64,000 nucleotides of DNA from Polyangium spumosum. Its GTDB lineage: Bacteria; Myxococcota_A; Polyangia; Polyangiales; Polyangiaceae. Every line of letters starts with the position of its first letter. Position 1 is the first letter of the stretch. The DNA lies in NCBI RefSeq assembly GCF_009649845.1, contig NZ_WJIE01000003.1:62001-126000 (forward strand), given 5' to 3'. Positions 28,380 through 37,491 of this stretch are shown here, one piece after another. The position numbers and the translations under genes were made by a program. The notes below the pieces were generated by a model that was not told the origin of the DNA, did no database searches, and saw only the letters and a list, made by a program, of their open reading frames with translations.

Positions 28380-29381
28380 ATGTCGACGCGAAAGGGCCTC
28401 CGCCTCGCCGCCATTCTCTCGGCCTCGTTTGTCCTCTCGGCGTGCGGCGGCGCCCCCGCCCCCGCCCCCGAAGCCTCCCCCCCGCCCGCGGCGAAGGCCG
28501 ACGCCTCGCAGGGCATCAAACGCATCCGGGCCGACGCGGACAAACTCGCCCCGCTCGTCCGCTCGGATCTCGCGCGCCGGTTCCTCGCGGCCGCGCCTTC
28601 GCTCCCGGCGGTCGCGCCGCGCACGTTGTTTGCCGGCACGGACAAAGAGCGCGTCGTCGACGAGGAATTTTATTACCACACGAGGTATGGTTCGCCGCTC
28701 GCATACACGCGCGCGCTCGACGTGCTCGGCGAGGCGGGGGCCACGCTCCCGCCGGGGTCGCGATTCTTCGATTTCGGGTACGGCGGCGCGGGGCACCTCC
28801 GGATGCTCGCGAGCCTCGGCGTCCATGCGGCCGGCGTCGACGTCGATCCGCTGCTCGCCGCGCTTTATGCCGCGCCCGGCGATCAAGGCCCGATCCCCGG
28901 CCTCTCCGGCGCGCCCGGGTCGGTCCGGCTCCTTCACGGGGGCTGGCCGGGCGACCCCGAGCTCCGCGCGGCGCTGGCCGGGCCGTTCGACGTCATCGTC
29001 TCGAAGAACGTCCTCAAGAAAGGGTACATTCACCCGGACAGACCGGCGGACGAGAAGATGCTCATCCGGCTCGGCGTGGACGACGCCACCTTCCTCCGCG
29101 CGGTCTTCGACGCGCTCCGCCCCGGGGGGTTTTTCCTGATCTACAACATCTGCCCGGCCCCGACGCCTCCGGACAAACCCTTCGTGCCCTGGTCCGACGG
29201 GCGCTCGCCGTTCCCGCGCGAGGCCTACCTGGCGGCGGGGTTCGAGGTGCGCGACATCGATCGGGACGACACCGAGGCGATCCGAAAGCTCGGTCGCGCC
29301 CTCGGCTGGGACCAGGGCGAGGACGCGATGGACCTCGAGAACGACCTCTCCGTGCTCTACACCCTCGCGACGCGCCGCTGA
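28380..29381 (+). CDS. Lipoprotein with SAM-methyltransferase-like fold
   Basis: A 333-residue protein with a lipobox (FVLSACGG) and Pro/Ala linker, then a Rossmann-like domain: FFDFGYGGAGHLRMLASLG matches methyltransferase motif I, AAGVDVDP motif II, FDVIVSKNVL motif IV and ALRPGGFFLIYN motif V. An exported methyltransferase-like protein is unusual because SAM is cytoplasmic; it may bind another ligand or use the fold structurally. It ends 8 bp from the convergent deoD gene. Confidence 0.75.
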   Translation: MSTRKGLRLAAILSASFVLSACGGAPAPAPEASPPPAAKADASQGIKRIRADADKLAPLVRSDLARRFLAAAPSLPAVAPRTLFAGTDKERVVDEEFYYHTRYGSPLAYTRALDVLGEAGATLPPGSRFFDFGYGGAGHLRMLASLGVHAAGVDVDPLLAALYAAPGDQGPIPGLSGAPGSVRLLHGGWPGDPELRAALAGPFDVIVSKNVLKKGYIHPDRPADEKMLIRLGVDDATFLRAVFDALRPGGFFLIYNICPAPTPPDKPFVPWSDGRSPFPREAYLAAGFEVRDIDRDDTEAIRKLGRALGWDQGEDAMDLENDLSVLYTLATRR

Positions 29382-29389
29382 GGGAAAAC

Positions 29390-30124
29390 CTATCGCGGCG
29401 CCATGGCGGCTGCCTCGACGGCCGCGAGCTCGAGCGCGATCTCCATCATCGTATGGAAGCTGGTCTCGCGATCCGCGGAGGAGAGCGCCCGGCCCGTCGG
29501 CAGGTGATCCGCGACCGAAAGCAACGCGAGCGCCCGCGCGCCTTGCTCGGCGGCCACGCCATAGAGGCCCGCCACCTCCATCTCGATCGCGAGCATGCCC
29601 ATCCGCACGAGCGTCGCGTGCAGCAGCGCGACATCCGGCATGTAAAAGAGATCCGAGCTGAACACCGAGCCCGCCCGGACGGTCTGGCCGCGGCGCTCGG
29701 CGATCTCCATCGCCCGCCGCGCCAAATTGAAATCGGCGACGGCCGGGAAATCGTGCTCGAGGAAACGGACACGATTGACACGAGAGTCCGTCCCCGCGGC
29801 GAGGGCCACGATCACGTCGTTCAGGTCGACCTCCGGCCGGAGCGCGCCGCAGCTCCCCACGCGGACGAGGACACGCACGCCGTAATGGCGGATGAGCTCC
29901 GTCGCGTAGATCGAGATCGACGGGATACCCATCCCGTGCCCCATCACCGAGACACGTTGCCCCTGGTAATGGCCGGTGAAGCCGAGCATGTTGCGCACGG
30001 CCGTCACCTCGCGCGGCTCTTCCAGGAAACGCTCGGCGATGTAGCGGGCGCGGAGCGGATCCCCCGGCATGAGGACCACGTCGGCGAAATCGCCCGGCGC
30101 CGCGGAGATGTGGATGGTGGACAT
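29390..30124 (-). CDS. deoD: Purine-nucleoside phosphorylase
   Basis: A 244-residue hexameric-type (DeoD) purine-nucleoside phosphorylase that splits purine (deoxy)nucleosides with phosphate. Seen: HISAAPGDFADVVLMPGDPLRA at the N terminus with phosphate-binding Gly/Arg, GHGMGIPSISIYATELI, LVRVGSCGAL, EMEVAGLYGVA (the ribose-binding Met/Glu) and SVADHLPTG with the catalytic Asp. Length is standard. It starts 7 bp after the beta-helix lipoprotein gene on the same strand, so they may be co-transcribed. Confidence 0.95.
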   Translation of the reverse strand: MSTIHISAAPGDFADVVLMPGDPLRARYIAERFLEEPREVTAVRNMLGFTGHYQGQRVSVMGHGMGIPSISIYATELIRHYGVRVLVRVGSCGALRPEVDLNDVIVALAAGTDSRVNRVRFLEHDFPAVADFNLARRAMEIAERRGQTVRAGSVFSSDLFYMPDVALLHATLVRMGMLAIEMEVAGLYGVAAEQGARALALLSVADHLPTGRALSSADRETSFHTMMEIALELAAVEAAAMAPR

Positions 30125-30131
30125 GGCGCGC

Positions 30132-31235
30132 TCATTCGAGGGTGGAGTTCGTGACCTGCGGATCGCCGTTCGCGAGCACGAAGATGCCGGGGTAGCCCGG
30201 GGTTTCGAAGCCGAGGCTCGGGTTCTTCGAGAGCACGGAGTCCTCGATGACGAGCGTACCCGTGCGATCGTTGCTCACGAAGAAGATGGCGCCGCCCCCT
30301 TCGTTCGCGTGGTTGTCCGTGATCTTGGTCCCGCACACGGTCAGCGTGAACGTGTTGCCGTCGTTGTAAATGGCGCCGCCGCTGCCGCCGCCGGGCGTGC
30401 CGTCCTTCGCCGGGTTGGCGCCATTGCCGATCGCGCGCTGGTGCGACATCAGGCTATTGAGGACCGTGTACGAGACGCCGATGCTGGAGAGCGCGCCGCC
30501 GTTCGAGCAGACGTTCCCGAGCTCCTCGCTCCCGCCGAACGTGCTGCTCACGACGTACACGGGCAGCCCCTCGTACTGGCTGAGCACGCGGATCGCGCCG
30601 CCGCCGACGTCCGGGCCGACGTCGTCGCAGACGTTGTGGAAGAAGCGGCTGTTCACCACCTTGAAGCGGCCTCCCCGCACGAAGATCGCGCCCCCGCCGT
30701 CCGGATCCTCGCCTTTTGCGTTGCCGTCGACGAACGTCAGGTTTTGCACCGTGAGCCGCGGGTGGTCCTGGTTCTGGCACATCGGCGTCGTCCACTTCTG
30801 CGCCTCGTCACAGGTGTTCATGTAGAGAATACGACGCTGCCCCGCGCCGCTCAGCGTGACCTTGCCCCCGCCGTCGATCACGATCTCGGGGCCCGTGTCA
30901 TTGAAAATTTTTGCCGTGCGGTCGAGCGTGATGACGACCGGATCCGGGCCGCAATCGAAGGTGATGATGCCGCCCTTCGCCACGGCGTCGACGAATGCAT
31001 CCGAGGTGCAGCTCTCCTTCGTGCCATTGCCGACGACCTGCGTCGGGTTCGATGTGTCCACGGCCTGCGCCTCGGCGGGCACGGCGCAGGTGCCGTCCGG
31101 GTTCCCCGCGGAGGGGCCTTCGTTCGGGTTCGTCTTGGGATCGACGGGCGCAGGCTCGGGCTCGCCTCCGCAGCCGGAGAGCAGGCCCGTGAAGAGACAA
31201 AAAAGGAGCGCCCCACTTCGTGTACATCGTTGCAT
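30132..31235 (-). CDS. Right-handed beta-helix lipoprotein
   Basis: A 367-residue predicted lipoprotein (FTGLLSGCGG) with a Pro/Asn linker and a parallel beta-helix body. Repeating short strands with GGG turns are visible (IVIDGGGKVTLSG, GGGAIFVRGGRFKVVNSRF, GGGAIRVLS, SNGGALSSIGVS, GSGGAIYNDGNTF, GGGAIFFVSNDRTG). This is the pattern of polymorphic outer-membrane/pectate-lyase-like repeats, often with polysaccharide-binding or lyase roles; no catalytic residues are identifiable. ATG 31235 begins the signal peptide. Confidence 0.8.
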   Translation of the reverse strand: MQRCTRSGALLFCLFTGLLSGCGGEPEPAPVDPKTNPNEGPSAGNPDGTCAVPAEAQAVDTSNPTQVVGNGTKESCTSDAFVDAVAKGGIITFDCGPDPVVITLDRTAKIFNDTGPEIVIDGGGKVTLSGAGQRRILYMNTCDEAQKWTTPMCQNQDHPRLTVQNLTFVDGNAKGEDPDGGGAIFVRGGRFKVVNSRFFHNVCDDVGPDVGGGAIRVLSQYEGLPVYVVSSTFGGSEELGNVCSNGGALSSIGVSYTVLNSLMSHQRAIGNGANPAKDGTPGGGSGGAIYNDGNTFTLTVCGTKITDNHANEGGGAIFFVSNDRTGTLVIEDSVLSKNPSLGFETPGYPGIFVLANGDPQVTNSTLE

Positions 31236-31333
31236 CACTCGACCTCGCGACGCCCAGGCTACGCGCAGCGCGCGCCGGGAACAAGGGCTTGACGCCGGGG
31301 GCCGAGGCGCGGATCCTCGCTTCGAGGGGACGC

Positions 31334-32950
31334 ATGAAGTTTTGCCCGAACGTCGCGTGTTCGCATCGGCAGCGCACCGGAACGCCGGCCGAATACGACG
31401 TGGATCGACCGGACTGCGCCGATTGCGGGGTCGAGCTCGTCGACGGACCGGCATACGACGCGGCTCCTTCGTCCGAGCCCGCGACGCGCCCGCTCCCGCC
31501 GGGTTTCTTGTCGCGGGTCGGGGTGACGGCCTTTGCGCTCGCCATCGCGATCGCCGGGGTGAGGCTCGTGCCCTTGCCTGGAATCGATCCGGCCGCCCTG
31601 CCGCCCCGCGCGTCGCTCATCAACCTGAGCGTGTTCGCGATCGGGCTCCAGCCCGTCTTGACCGCGGCGCTGCTCGTCGAGCTCGTCGCGTGGAGCGTCC
31701 CTGCCCTGCGCCCCCTCCGGCACGCGGGCCCCGAGGGCCGCGAGAAGCTCGGGCGGGCCATGATCGTGCTGGCCATGGGATTCACGCTCATCCACGCGTA
31801 CGGTATTTCGACGCTCGTCGATTCGCTGAGGCTCGACGCGTCACGGCTCGCCGTGATGGGCAGCCTGCTCGGTGGGACCAGCTTGCTCGTGCTCCTCGCG
31901 TCGTGGGTGACGCGGCGAGGCCTCGGCAATGGATTCGCGTTGCTCTACCTGTTCCCGAAGCTCGTCGACGAGGGCGTGCTCCTCCACGGGGTCCTCTCGG
32001 GCACGTTCACGGGCGAGCCGCCCACGGCGGCCGAGATCGTTCGTATCTTCGCCATTCCCGCCTTGCTCGTGGCCGCGACGATAGCTTGTGCGCGCTGGCC
32101 TGCCTCCCGGGATGAGCGGGTGCGCGCGAGACCGGCAGGCGCGGAGCCTTATCGACGAGGCGCCGGCCCGACGGGCGCAGAGCCGCCGCCGCTCCGGCTG
32201 CCCACGAGCGGCATCGCGCCCGCGCTCGTCCCCGGGAGCCTCGGGGGGCTGCTCTGGCTGCTGTCGACCATCGGCCTCATCCCCTACGCCGTCGGCGACT
32301 GGTATTTCCAGCAAAACGGCGCGCCCCTCGTGGTCCAGCTCGTCCTCACGACCGCCCTCGTCGTGGCCTTCGGATGGGGATTCCAGACGCCGACTGCCCG
32401 TGAAGCCATCTGGCGCCGCGTCCGCGAGGTCGCGCCCGCGAGCCGGCCGCTCGACGAAGGGAACACCGAGATCCTCGCGGCCCTTCGCATGAGCATTTTG
32501 CCGCTCTGCGTCTTCGTGATCTTGCCGATGTTCGTGGACGTGGGCCCGGGGACGAGCGCGTTTTTCCTCCCGCTCGTGACCATGTTCGTCCTCGATTTCG
32601 TGGCCGAGGCCCGGGCCCGCATGCAAATCGAGGGCGAGCTCGTCTCGGTCTGGCCGGAGCACCGCGTCTTCGCGGCGGACATGGCCGCCGCCGCCCTGCG
32701 CAGCGAAGGGATCCCGGTCCTTTTGCGCGGCATCCATTACCGGACGATGGCGCGATTCGCCCACCCGTTTGTCCCCATCGAGGTGATGGTCCCCGCATCC
32801 CGCGCCGAGGAGGCGACGCGTATCGTGCGACAAATCCTGCTCGGCGAAGCCCCGCCGCCGGCGGTTTTGCAGGACGAACCCACCCCGCCCGCGGCGCCGA
32901 AGAAGAAAAAACGCAAGAAGAAGCCGGCCGACGACGAAGCGACGGCGTGA
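31334..32950 (+). CDS. Zinc-ribbon / SecY-like membrane / DUF2007 fusion
   Basis: A 538-residue fusion. Residues 1-35 hold four cysteines (4, 9, 28, 31; CX4C and CADC), a probable zinc ribbon. The middle is polytopic and has SecY echoes in order: VRLVPLPGIDP, SLINLSVFAIGLQPVLTAALLVEL (as in SecY's serine-rich plug and NPY region), EGREKLGRAMIV, GTSLLVLLASWVTRRGLGNGFALL (as ITxxGIGNGISL) and TSGIAPALVP with TPTAREAI. Residues about 435-505 (VFAADMAAAALRSEGIPVLLRG, then VMVPASRAEEATRIV) match DUF2007. The tail is Lys-rich. True SecY contacts are weakly kept, so this is a paralogue of unknown function, not the housekeeping translocon. ATG 31334. Confidence 0.7.
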   Translation: MKFCPNVACSHRQRTGTPAEYDVDRPDCADCGVELVDGPAYDAAPSSEPATRPLPPGFLSRVGVTAFALAIAIAGVRLVPLPGIDPAALPPRASLINLSVFAIGLQPVLTAALLVELVAWSVPALRPLRHAGPEGREKLGRAMIVLAMGFTLIHAYGISTLVDSLRLDASRLAVMGSLLGGTSLLVLLASWVTRRGLGNGFALLYLFPKLVDEGVLLHGVLSGTFTGEPPTAAEIVRIFAIPALLVAATIACARWPASRDERVRARPAGAEPYRRGAGPTGAEPPPLRLPTSGIAPALVPGSLGGLLWLLSTIGLIPYAVGDWYFQQNGAPLVVQLVLTTALVVAFGWGFQTPTAREAIWRRVREVAPASRPLDEGNTEILAALRMSILPLCVFVILPMFVDVGPGTSAFFLPLVTMFVLDFVAEARARMQIEGELVSVWPEHRVFAADMAAAALRSEGIPVLLRGIHYRTMARFAHPFVPIEVMVPASRAEEATRIVRQILLGEAPPPAVLQDEPTPPAAPKKKKRKKKPADDEATA

Positions 32951-32953
32951 CCG

Positions 32954-33769
32954 TCACTCCGGGCAGACGTCGAACTCGGCGATCGTCGTTTCGAGGTAGA
33001 AATTCGACCCCGACGTGTGCCGCTCGGCGAAGAAGAGCGCGAACGGAAACACCTCGCCTTTCGTGAGGCCCAGGGTTTCAGCCTCGTCGTCGAGGAGGAT
33101 CGTCCGGCTCTCGGTCGCGTGCACGCCCCCGAGGTCGATGGCGAGCCTGTCGTTGAGGAAGACCCAGAGGTCGTCGTCGCCGCGAAACGTGAGCGACTCG
33201 CCGCCGACGTACCGGAAGGGCACCCTCATCTCCAGCGTGAAATGAAAATTGTGCGGGTTTCCCTCGTTCCCGAGGAGCTGCCCGTCGATCGGGAAAAAGT
33301 CGGGCGCGTTGAACTGATACAGGTTCGGCGCGGCCGGGCTCGACGCGAGCTCGAGCGAAAACGACGTCGAGGCGTTGACCCCGGGGACGTCGCGATACCA
33401 TGAATCGAAGTTCGCCGCGCCGCTCGTCGTGGGTGTCGTGGGCTCCCCCGCGTAGACGGGCTTGCCGTCGCCGCCGAGGTTCGTCCGGACGATCCCCAGA
33501 TCGAGCCCGATCGCGGCCTCCTCCATGTCGGGGTGGGAGGCGCTGAAATCGCGGATCGTCACCTCGATGGGGATCGTCGACGAGGGCCTCGGCGCCGTGC
33601 AGCCCTCCCATTGCCCGAGGACACACGTCTCCACGCCCTTGCCGCAGATGGTCTCGCATTCACGCTCCTCGCCCTCCACCCGGCAGACGTGGAGCTCGGT
33701 GCGCGCGCCGCAGCCGGCGAGGAGGGCGAGGAGGAGGAGAGCACGAACGGTCGTCCCCATGACGACCAT
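32954..33769 (-). CDS. Fibro-slime domain lipoprotein
   Basis: A 271-residue predicted lipoprotein (LLALLAGCGA) with a Cys-rich segment (CRVEGEERECETICGKGVETC) followed by a fibro-slime domain (about 65-268): IRDFSASHPDME, FDSWYRDVPGVN, FFPIDGQLLGNEGNPHNFHFT, FRGDDDLWVFLNDRL, AIDLGGVHATES and FFAERHTSGSNF. The domain, first named from slime-mould and fibrobacter proteins, is a PA14-like carbohydrate-binding or adhesive module. It follows the EGF-repeat lipoprotein gene by 33 bp and is probably co-expressed with it as surface material. Confidence 0.9.
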   Translation of the reverse strand: MVVMGTTVRALLLLALLAGCGARTELHVCRVEGEERECETICGKGVETCVLGQWEGCTAPRPSSTIPIEVTIRDFSASHPDMEEAAIGLDLGIVRTNLGGDGKPVYAGEPTTPTTSGAANFDSWYRDVPGVNASTSFSLELASSPAAPNLYQFNAPDFFPIDGQLLGNEGNPHNFHFTLEMRVPFRYVGGESLTFRGDDDLWVFLNDRLAIDLGGVHATESRTILLDDEAETLGLTKGEVFPFALFFAERHTSGSNFYLETTIAEFDVCPE

Positions 33770-33802
33770 CGTCGCCCCGGAGAATCACGAAATCAACGAA
33801 TT

Positions 33803-35896
33803 TTACTGGAGGAAGCCGGCCGCGCAGCCGTTCGCCACGAGCCGGGCCCAGTCGCCCGTGCCCAGCATGTTCGGGTGGCCCGTGCCGTTCGAGTAGACGA
33901 CCTTGAAATCGGGGCGGTACGCATGCGCGATCTCGCCGTCGTCATACGTGCCGTCGACGATACCGGAGCCCTGGAGGATGAGCATGTCGCGGTGGAACGA
34001 GCCATACGCCGCGACGCCGTTGTGGAGGAACGTCACGCCATCCCCCGCGTAGCTCGCCTCCGTGTAATGGTTGTCCCCGGTCGGCGAAACCACGGGCGAA
34101 TAACCGACGGTCATGATCTTGCCGCCCAGCGAGGCGCCGTTCGTGTACGTCGAGAAGACGCCGAGGACGACGTTGCCACCCGCGTCCACGAAGTTACCGA
34201 GGTTGTTGCCAAATGTATTCGGCCCGGCGTACGCCTCGTTGACCCAGGTGTGCACGCAATCGTACGTGTTCAGCGTCGCGAGGGAGGGCGAGGACGAGCG
34301 AGGATCGAGGTACGTCACCGTCCCGCCGGTGATCGCCGCGATGGCGGCGCGATACGTTGCGGAGTCGTTGTTCGAGGGGGCGTACGCGATCTTGATGCGG
34401 GCGCAGGTGCTCGGGGCGCCCTTGCACCGGAAATACGGCTCGACCACGCAGAGCGCGCTGCAACCGTCGCCGCCCGCGGCGTCCCCGTCGTCGCATTTCT
34501 CGCCGGGCAGGAGGAGCCCATCGCCGCAGGTCGGCGCACACACGCTCGGCGCGCCGCCGCAGGTGTAGCCGGTCTCCACCTGGCAGGTCGACGAGCATCC
34601 GTCGCCGGACACCGTGCCCCCATCGTCACACGCCTCGCCCGCGACCACGAGGCCGTCGCCGCAGACGGGCGTGCAGGTCTTGCCATTGCCGGAAAAACCC
34701 GCGTTGCAGGCGCAGGAGAACGAGCCGGGCAGGTTCGCGCACGCCGCGTTCGGATCACAGTCGTCCGTGCCCAGAGAACATTCGTTCACGTCCGTGCAGG
34801 TGACACCATTGCCGGTGTATCCCATGTCGCACGTACACGAGAACGAGCCGGGCAGGTTCGTGCACGCCGCGTTCACGTCACAGTTGTCCGTGTTCAATGT
34901 GCACTCGTCCACGTCCGTGCAGAGGACGCCGTCGCCGGCATATCCCATGTTGCACGCGCACGAGAACGAGCCCGGCAGGTTCGTGCAGGCCGCGTTCGCG
35001 TCGCAGTTGTCCGTGTTCAGCGAGCACTCGTCCACGTCCATGCACAGGACGCCGTCACCGGCGTATCCCATGTTGCACGTGCACGAGAACGAGCCGGGCA
35101 GGTTCGAACACGCCGCGTTCGGATCGCAGTTGTCCGTGGAGAGCGCGCACTCGTCCACGTCCATGCACGTGAGGCCGTCGCCCGCGTATCCCGCGTCGCA
35201 CGCGCACGAGAACGAGCCGGGCAGGTTCGAACACGCCGCATTCGCGCCGCAGTTGTCCGTGTTCAGCGTGCACTCGTCGAGGTCCGTGCACACGGTCGGG
35301 CTGCCCGCGCAATCCCAGCCGGGCTCGAGCTCGCAGGCGGACGAGCAGCCGTCGGCGCTCGCGAGATTGCCGTCGTCACACGCCTCCGCCCCGACGATCA
35401 GACCGTCGCCGCAGCCGGACGCGCAAACACTCGGCTCGCCGGAGCAGCTCCAGCCCGATTCGATGGCGCACGCCCCCGAGCAGCCGTCGCCGTCCTCGGT
35501 ATTCGCGTCGTCACACGCCTCGGCGCCGACGAGCATGCCGTCCCCGCACGTCGCCACGCAGACGCTCGGGGCCTTGTCGCATTCGAATCCGGCTTCGACG
35601 GCGCACGCAGCCGAGCAGCCGTCCCCGTCGGTCGTATTGCCGTCGTCACACGCCTCGCCGCTGTCGAGCCCGCCGTCGCCGCAGACGGGGCCGCCGCCTC
35701 CTTGGCCCGCGTCCCCGCCCTGGCCGCCCTGGCCCGCTTCGCCGCCCTGACCGCCCGCCCCACCCTGGCCCGCGTTTCCGCCCTGGCCTCCCACCCCCGT
35801 GGCGGTCGTCGACGCATCGTCACTGCAGCCTCCCGCGATGAGCGCGACGGCCCCAATGAGCACCGCCCGACCCATCGACCGAATCCCACCACGCAT
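33803..35896 (-). CDS. Lipoprotein with DUF4215 Cys-rich units and five calcium-binding EGF-like repeats
   Basis: A 697-residue predicted surface lipoprotein (lipobox ALIAGGC) with a Gly/Gln linker (residues about 35-69). Three DUF4215-type units (71-203; CGDG...GEACDDGN...DGCS..C) lead into five EGF-like repeats of exactly 41 residues (first Cys at 209, 250, 291, 332, 373). Each has a DxDEC calcium-binding start, NLPGSFSC and a GYxGDG end. Two more DUF4215 units follow (411-500). The last 200 residues ([15 protein letters not shown], then [16 protein letters not shown]) are unassigned. ATG 35896 has AGGAGG eight bases upstream. Likely a calcium-stiffened adhesive or cell-contact protein; that is inference. 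Confidence 0.9.
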   Translation of the reverse strand: MRGGIRSMGRAVLIGAVALIAGGCSDDASTTATGVGGQGGNAGQGGAGGQGGEAGQGGQGGDAGQGGGGPVCGDGGLDSGEACDDGNTTDGDGCSAACAVEAGFECDKAPSVCVATCGDGMLVGAEACDDANTEDGDGCSGACAIESGWSCSGEPSVCASGCGDGLIVGAEACDDGNLASADGCSSACELEPGWDCAGSPTVCTDLDECTLNTDNCGANAACSNLPGSFSCACDAGYAGDGLTCMDVDECALSTDNCDPNAACSNLPGSFSCTCNMGYAGDGVLCMDVDECSLNTDNCDANAACTNLPGSFSCACNMGYAGDGVLCTDVDECTLNTDNCDVNAACTNLPGSFSCTCDMGYTGNGVTCTDVNECSLGTDDCDPNAACANLPGSFSCACNAGFSGNGKTCTPVCGDGLVVAGEACDDGGTVSGDGCSSTCQVETGYTCGGAPSVCAPTCGDGLLLPGEKCDDGDAAGGDGCSALCVVEPYFRCKGAPSTCARIKIAYAPSNNDSATYRAAIAAITGGTVTYLDPRSSSPSLATLNTYDCVHTWVNEAYAGPNTFGNNLGNFVDAGGNVVLGVFSTYTNGASLGGKIMTVGYSPVVSPTGDNHYTEASYAGDGVTFLHNGVAAYGSFHRDMLILQGSGIVDGTYDDGEIAHAYRPDFKVVYSNGTGHPNMLGTGDWARLVANGCAAGFLQ
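34673..35281 (-). repeat. Five tandem 123-bp units encoding EGF-like domains
   Basis: The coding DNA repeats with an exact 123-bp period over five units, with strongly conserved stretches around NLPGSFSC and the DxDEC codons. High nucleotide likeness between units suggests recent expansion or gene conversion. Confidence 0.9.
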
Positions 35897-36020
35897 GCTC
35901 CGACCTCCTCACGGGCTGCTCTCCGTGCAGCGCGCAAACGTCGGGCATCGAAACCTGGACGGACCCGCTTGTCCAGAGTTTTCCGCGGAGGGATCACGGA
36001 CGATCGAGGCCGGGCCGCCG

Positions 36021-36257
36021 TCAGACTCTTGTCCTTGGCCGCTGCACCAGGCGGGTCGAGAGGAAAATCAAATACAGACCCGCCAGGCCCACGAGCACGT
36101 ACACGATGCGCGTGAGCGTCGACATCGTGCCGAAAAGGGCGGCCACGAGGTTCCACTCGAAGAGCCCCACGAGCGCCCAGTTGAGGGCGCCTACGATCGT
36201 GAGGATCAACGCCACCCACGCCAGTCCCGACATCCCATCCGTGCGTGTATCTACCAT
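36021..36257 (-). CDS. DUF378 small membrane protein
   Basis: A 78-residue protein with two spans: ALILTIVGALNWALVGLF followed by WNLVAALFG, then IVYVLVGLAGLYLIFL. The GALNWALVGLF...NLVAALFGTMS...RIVYVLVGLAGLY pattern is the DUF378 (YuzA-like) family, of unknown function. ATG 36257. It lies between the alpha/beta hydrolase and EGF lipoprotein genes, all on the minus strand. Confidence 0.9.
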   Translation of the reverse strand: MVDTRTDGMSGLAWVALILTIVGALNWALVGLFEWNLVAALFGTMSTLTRIVYVLVGLAGLYLIFLSTRLVQRPRTRV

Positions 36258-36313
36258 GCCGATCCGCGATGCATGGGACGGACCACCCACCCGCGCGGAC
36301 GAGCCGGACCACA

Positions 36314-37132
36314 TCAGGACAGAAAATCGAGCAGCGCCCCGAAGGTCGCGAGCGGCGCCTCCAGCGGGACGAGGTGCCCCACGCCGCGGAGCGTGCAGAG
36401 CCGCGCCCCCGGGATCCGCCGCGCGATGATCTCGCCATTTTCGTACGGAATGAGCGGATCGGCGTCGCCGTGCAGGACGAGCGTCGGCGCGCGGATCTCG
36501 CCGAGCCGATCGCCGATGGCAAACCTGCTGATCGCCCGGATCTGGCGCATGAGCCCCTCGACCTCGGGGGCGCCCTCGAGCGCGAAGGCGACGGCCATGT
36601 CGAGGAGCTCCGGGTTCTTCTGGACGAACGCAGGGCCCGTGATCGCTCGATAAAATGCGCCGAGGCGCGCCTCGGCCGCCGCGCGATCTTCCTCCTCCCC
36701 GCGCGCGAGCGCCGCGAGCTCGGCGAGGATCGGGCTCTCGGGCTTCCTGGCGAGGTCGCCGCCCGGCCACGTGGCGAGCAGCACGAGGCGCGAGAACCTC
36801 TCCGGGAACGAGGCGGCGAGCTCCTGGGCGATCATGCCGCCCATCGAAATGCCGACGAGCCGCGCCTCGCGGGCGCCGAGGTGATCGAGCAGCCCGACGG
36901 CGTCCGCGGCCATGTCCGCGATCTCGTAGCTCCCTCCCGGGAAGCGCGAGGAGCGCCCGACGTCGCGGTTATCGAACTGGATCACGCGGAAGCCCCGGCC
37001 GGCGAGGGCCCGCGAAATGGGGGTCCAGTTGTCGCCCCTCGAGCCGAGGCCCATGACGAGCAGCACCGCCGGCCCGGACTCGCCGAAGGTGTCGTAATGG
37101 ATGTCGACGCCGGAGAGCCGCGCGATGGCCAT
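36314..37132 (-). CDS. Alpha/beta-fold hydrolase
   Basis: A 272-residue cytoplasmic alpha/beta hydrolase with a full triad pattern: nucleophile elbow GISMGG, acid in LHGDADPLIP and histidine in GVGHLVPLE. N-terminal GVDIHYDTFGESGPAVLLVMGLG and FDNRDVGRSS are typical of esterases, lactonases and related enzymes. Substrate cannot be told. ATG 37132 is taken at the start of the domain; it is divergent from the DUF350 gene. Confidence 0.85.
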   Translation of the reverse strand: MAIARLSGVDIHYDTFGESGPAVLLVMGLGSRGDNWTPISRALAGRGFRVIQFDNRDVGRSSRFPGGSYEIADMAADAVGLLDHLGAREARLVGISMGGMIAQELAASFPERFSRLVLLATWPGGDLARKPESPILAELAALARGEEEDRAAAEARLGAFYRAITGPAFVQKNPELLDMAVAFALEGAPEVEGLMRQIRAISRFAIGDRLGEIRAPTLVLHGDADPLIPYENGEIIARRIPGARLCTLRGVGHLVPLEAPLATFGALLDFLS

Positions 37133-37241
37133 GGTCGCCCAGGGACGTAGCCGCTTCCGCCCGCGACGTCGAGGCTTCCCAGCCGGGCCCACTTCCCTTA
37201 CCCTGCCGGCACGGCCCGTCCGGGCCTTCGGGAAAGCATCG

Positions 37242-37463
37242 ATGCTCGACATCTCGCAGCTACTCAAGGCCTCGCTCGCCACCCTCATCTTCGTCGGGAT
37301 CGGACTCGTCGTCTTCGCCGTCGCGTTCCTCATCATCACGAAGGTGACGCCGTTCTCGATCCGCAAGGAGATCGAGGAGGACCAGAACACCGCGCTGGCG
37401 ATCGTGATCGGCTCGGTGATCCTCGGCCTCTCCTGGATCATCGCCGCGGCGATCCACGGCTAG
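37242..37463 (+). CDS. DUF350-like small membrane protein
   Basis: A 73-residue protein with two hydrophobic segments (LATLIFVGIGLVVFAVAFLI, then ALAIVIGSVILGLSWIIAAAI) around a charged loop with EIEEDQNTALAIVIG. This resembles half of the DUF350 family, where EEDN/NxAxA motifs follow the first span. Function is unknown. ATG 37242 with GGAAAG just upstream. The next gene follows after 28 bp. Confidence 0.75.
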   Translation: MLDISQLLKASLATLIFVGIGLVVFAVAFLIITKVTPFSIRKEIEEDQNTALAIVIGSVILGLSWIIAAAIHG

Positions 37464-37491
37464 TGATCCGGGGGAGGTCCCCGAGCGCGTC

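Noticed and set aside
34673..35281. Tandem 123-bp repeats considered as a CRISPR-like or noncoding array
   Set aside because: Units are contiguous, in-frame and encode EGF-like domains; there are no spacers.
34614..35750. Plus-strand open frame with His/Pro/Ser repeats
   Set aside because: Antisense of the EGF/DUF4215 repeats; its periodicity comes from the real gene on the minus strand.
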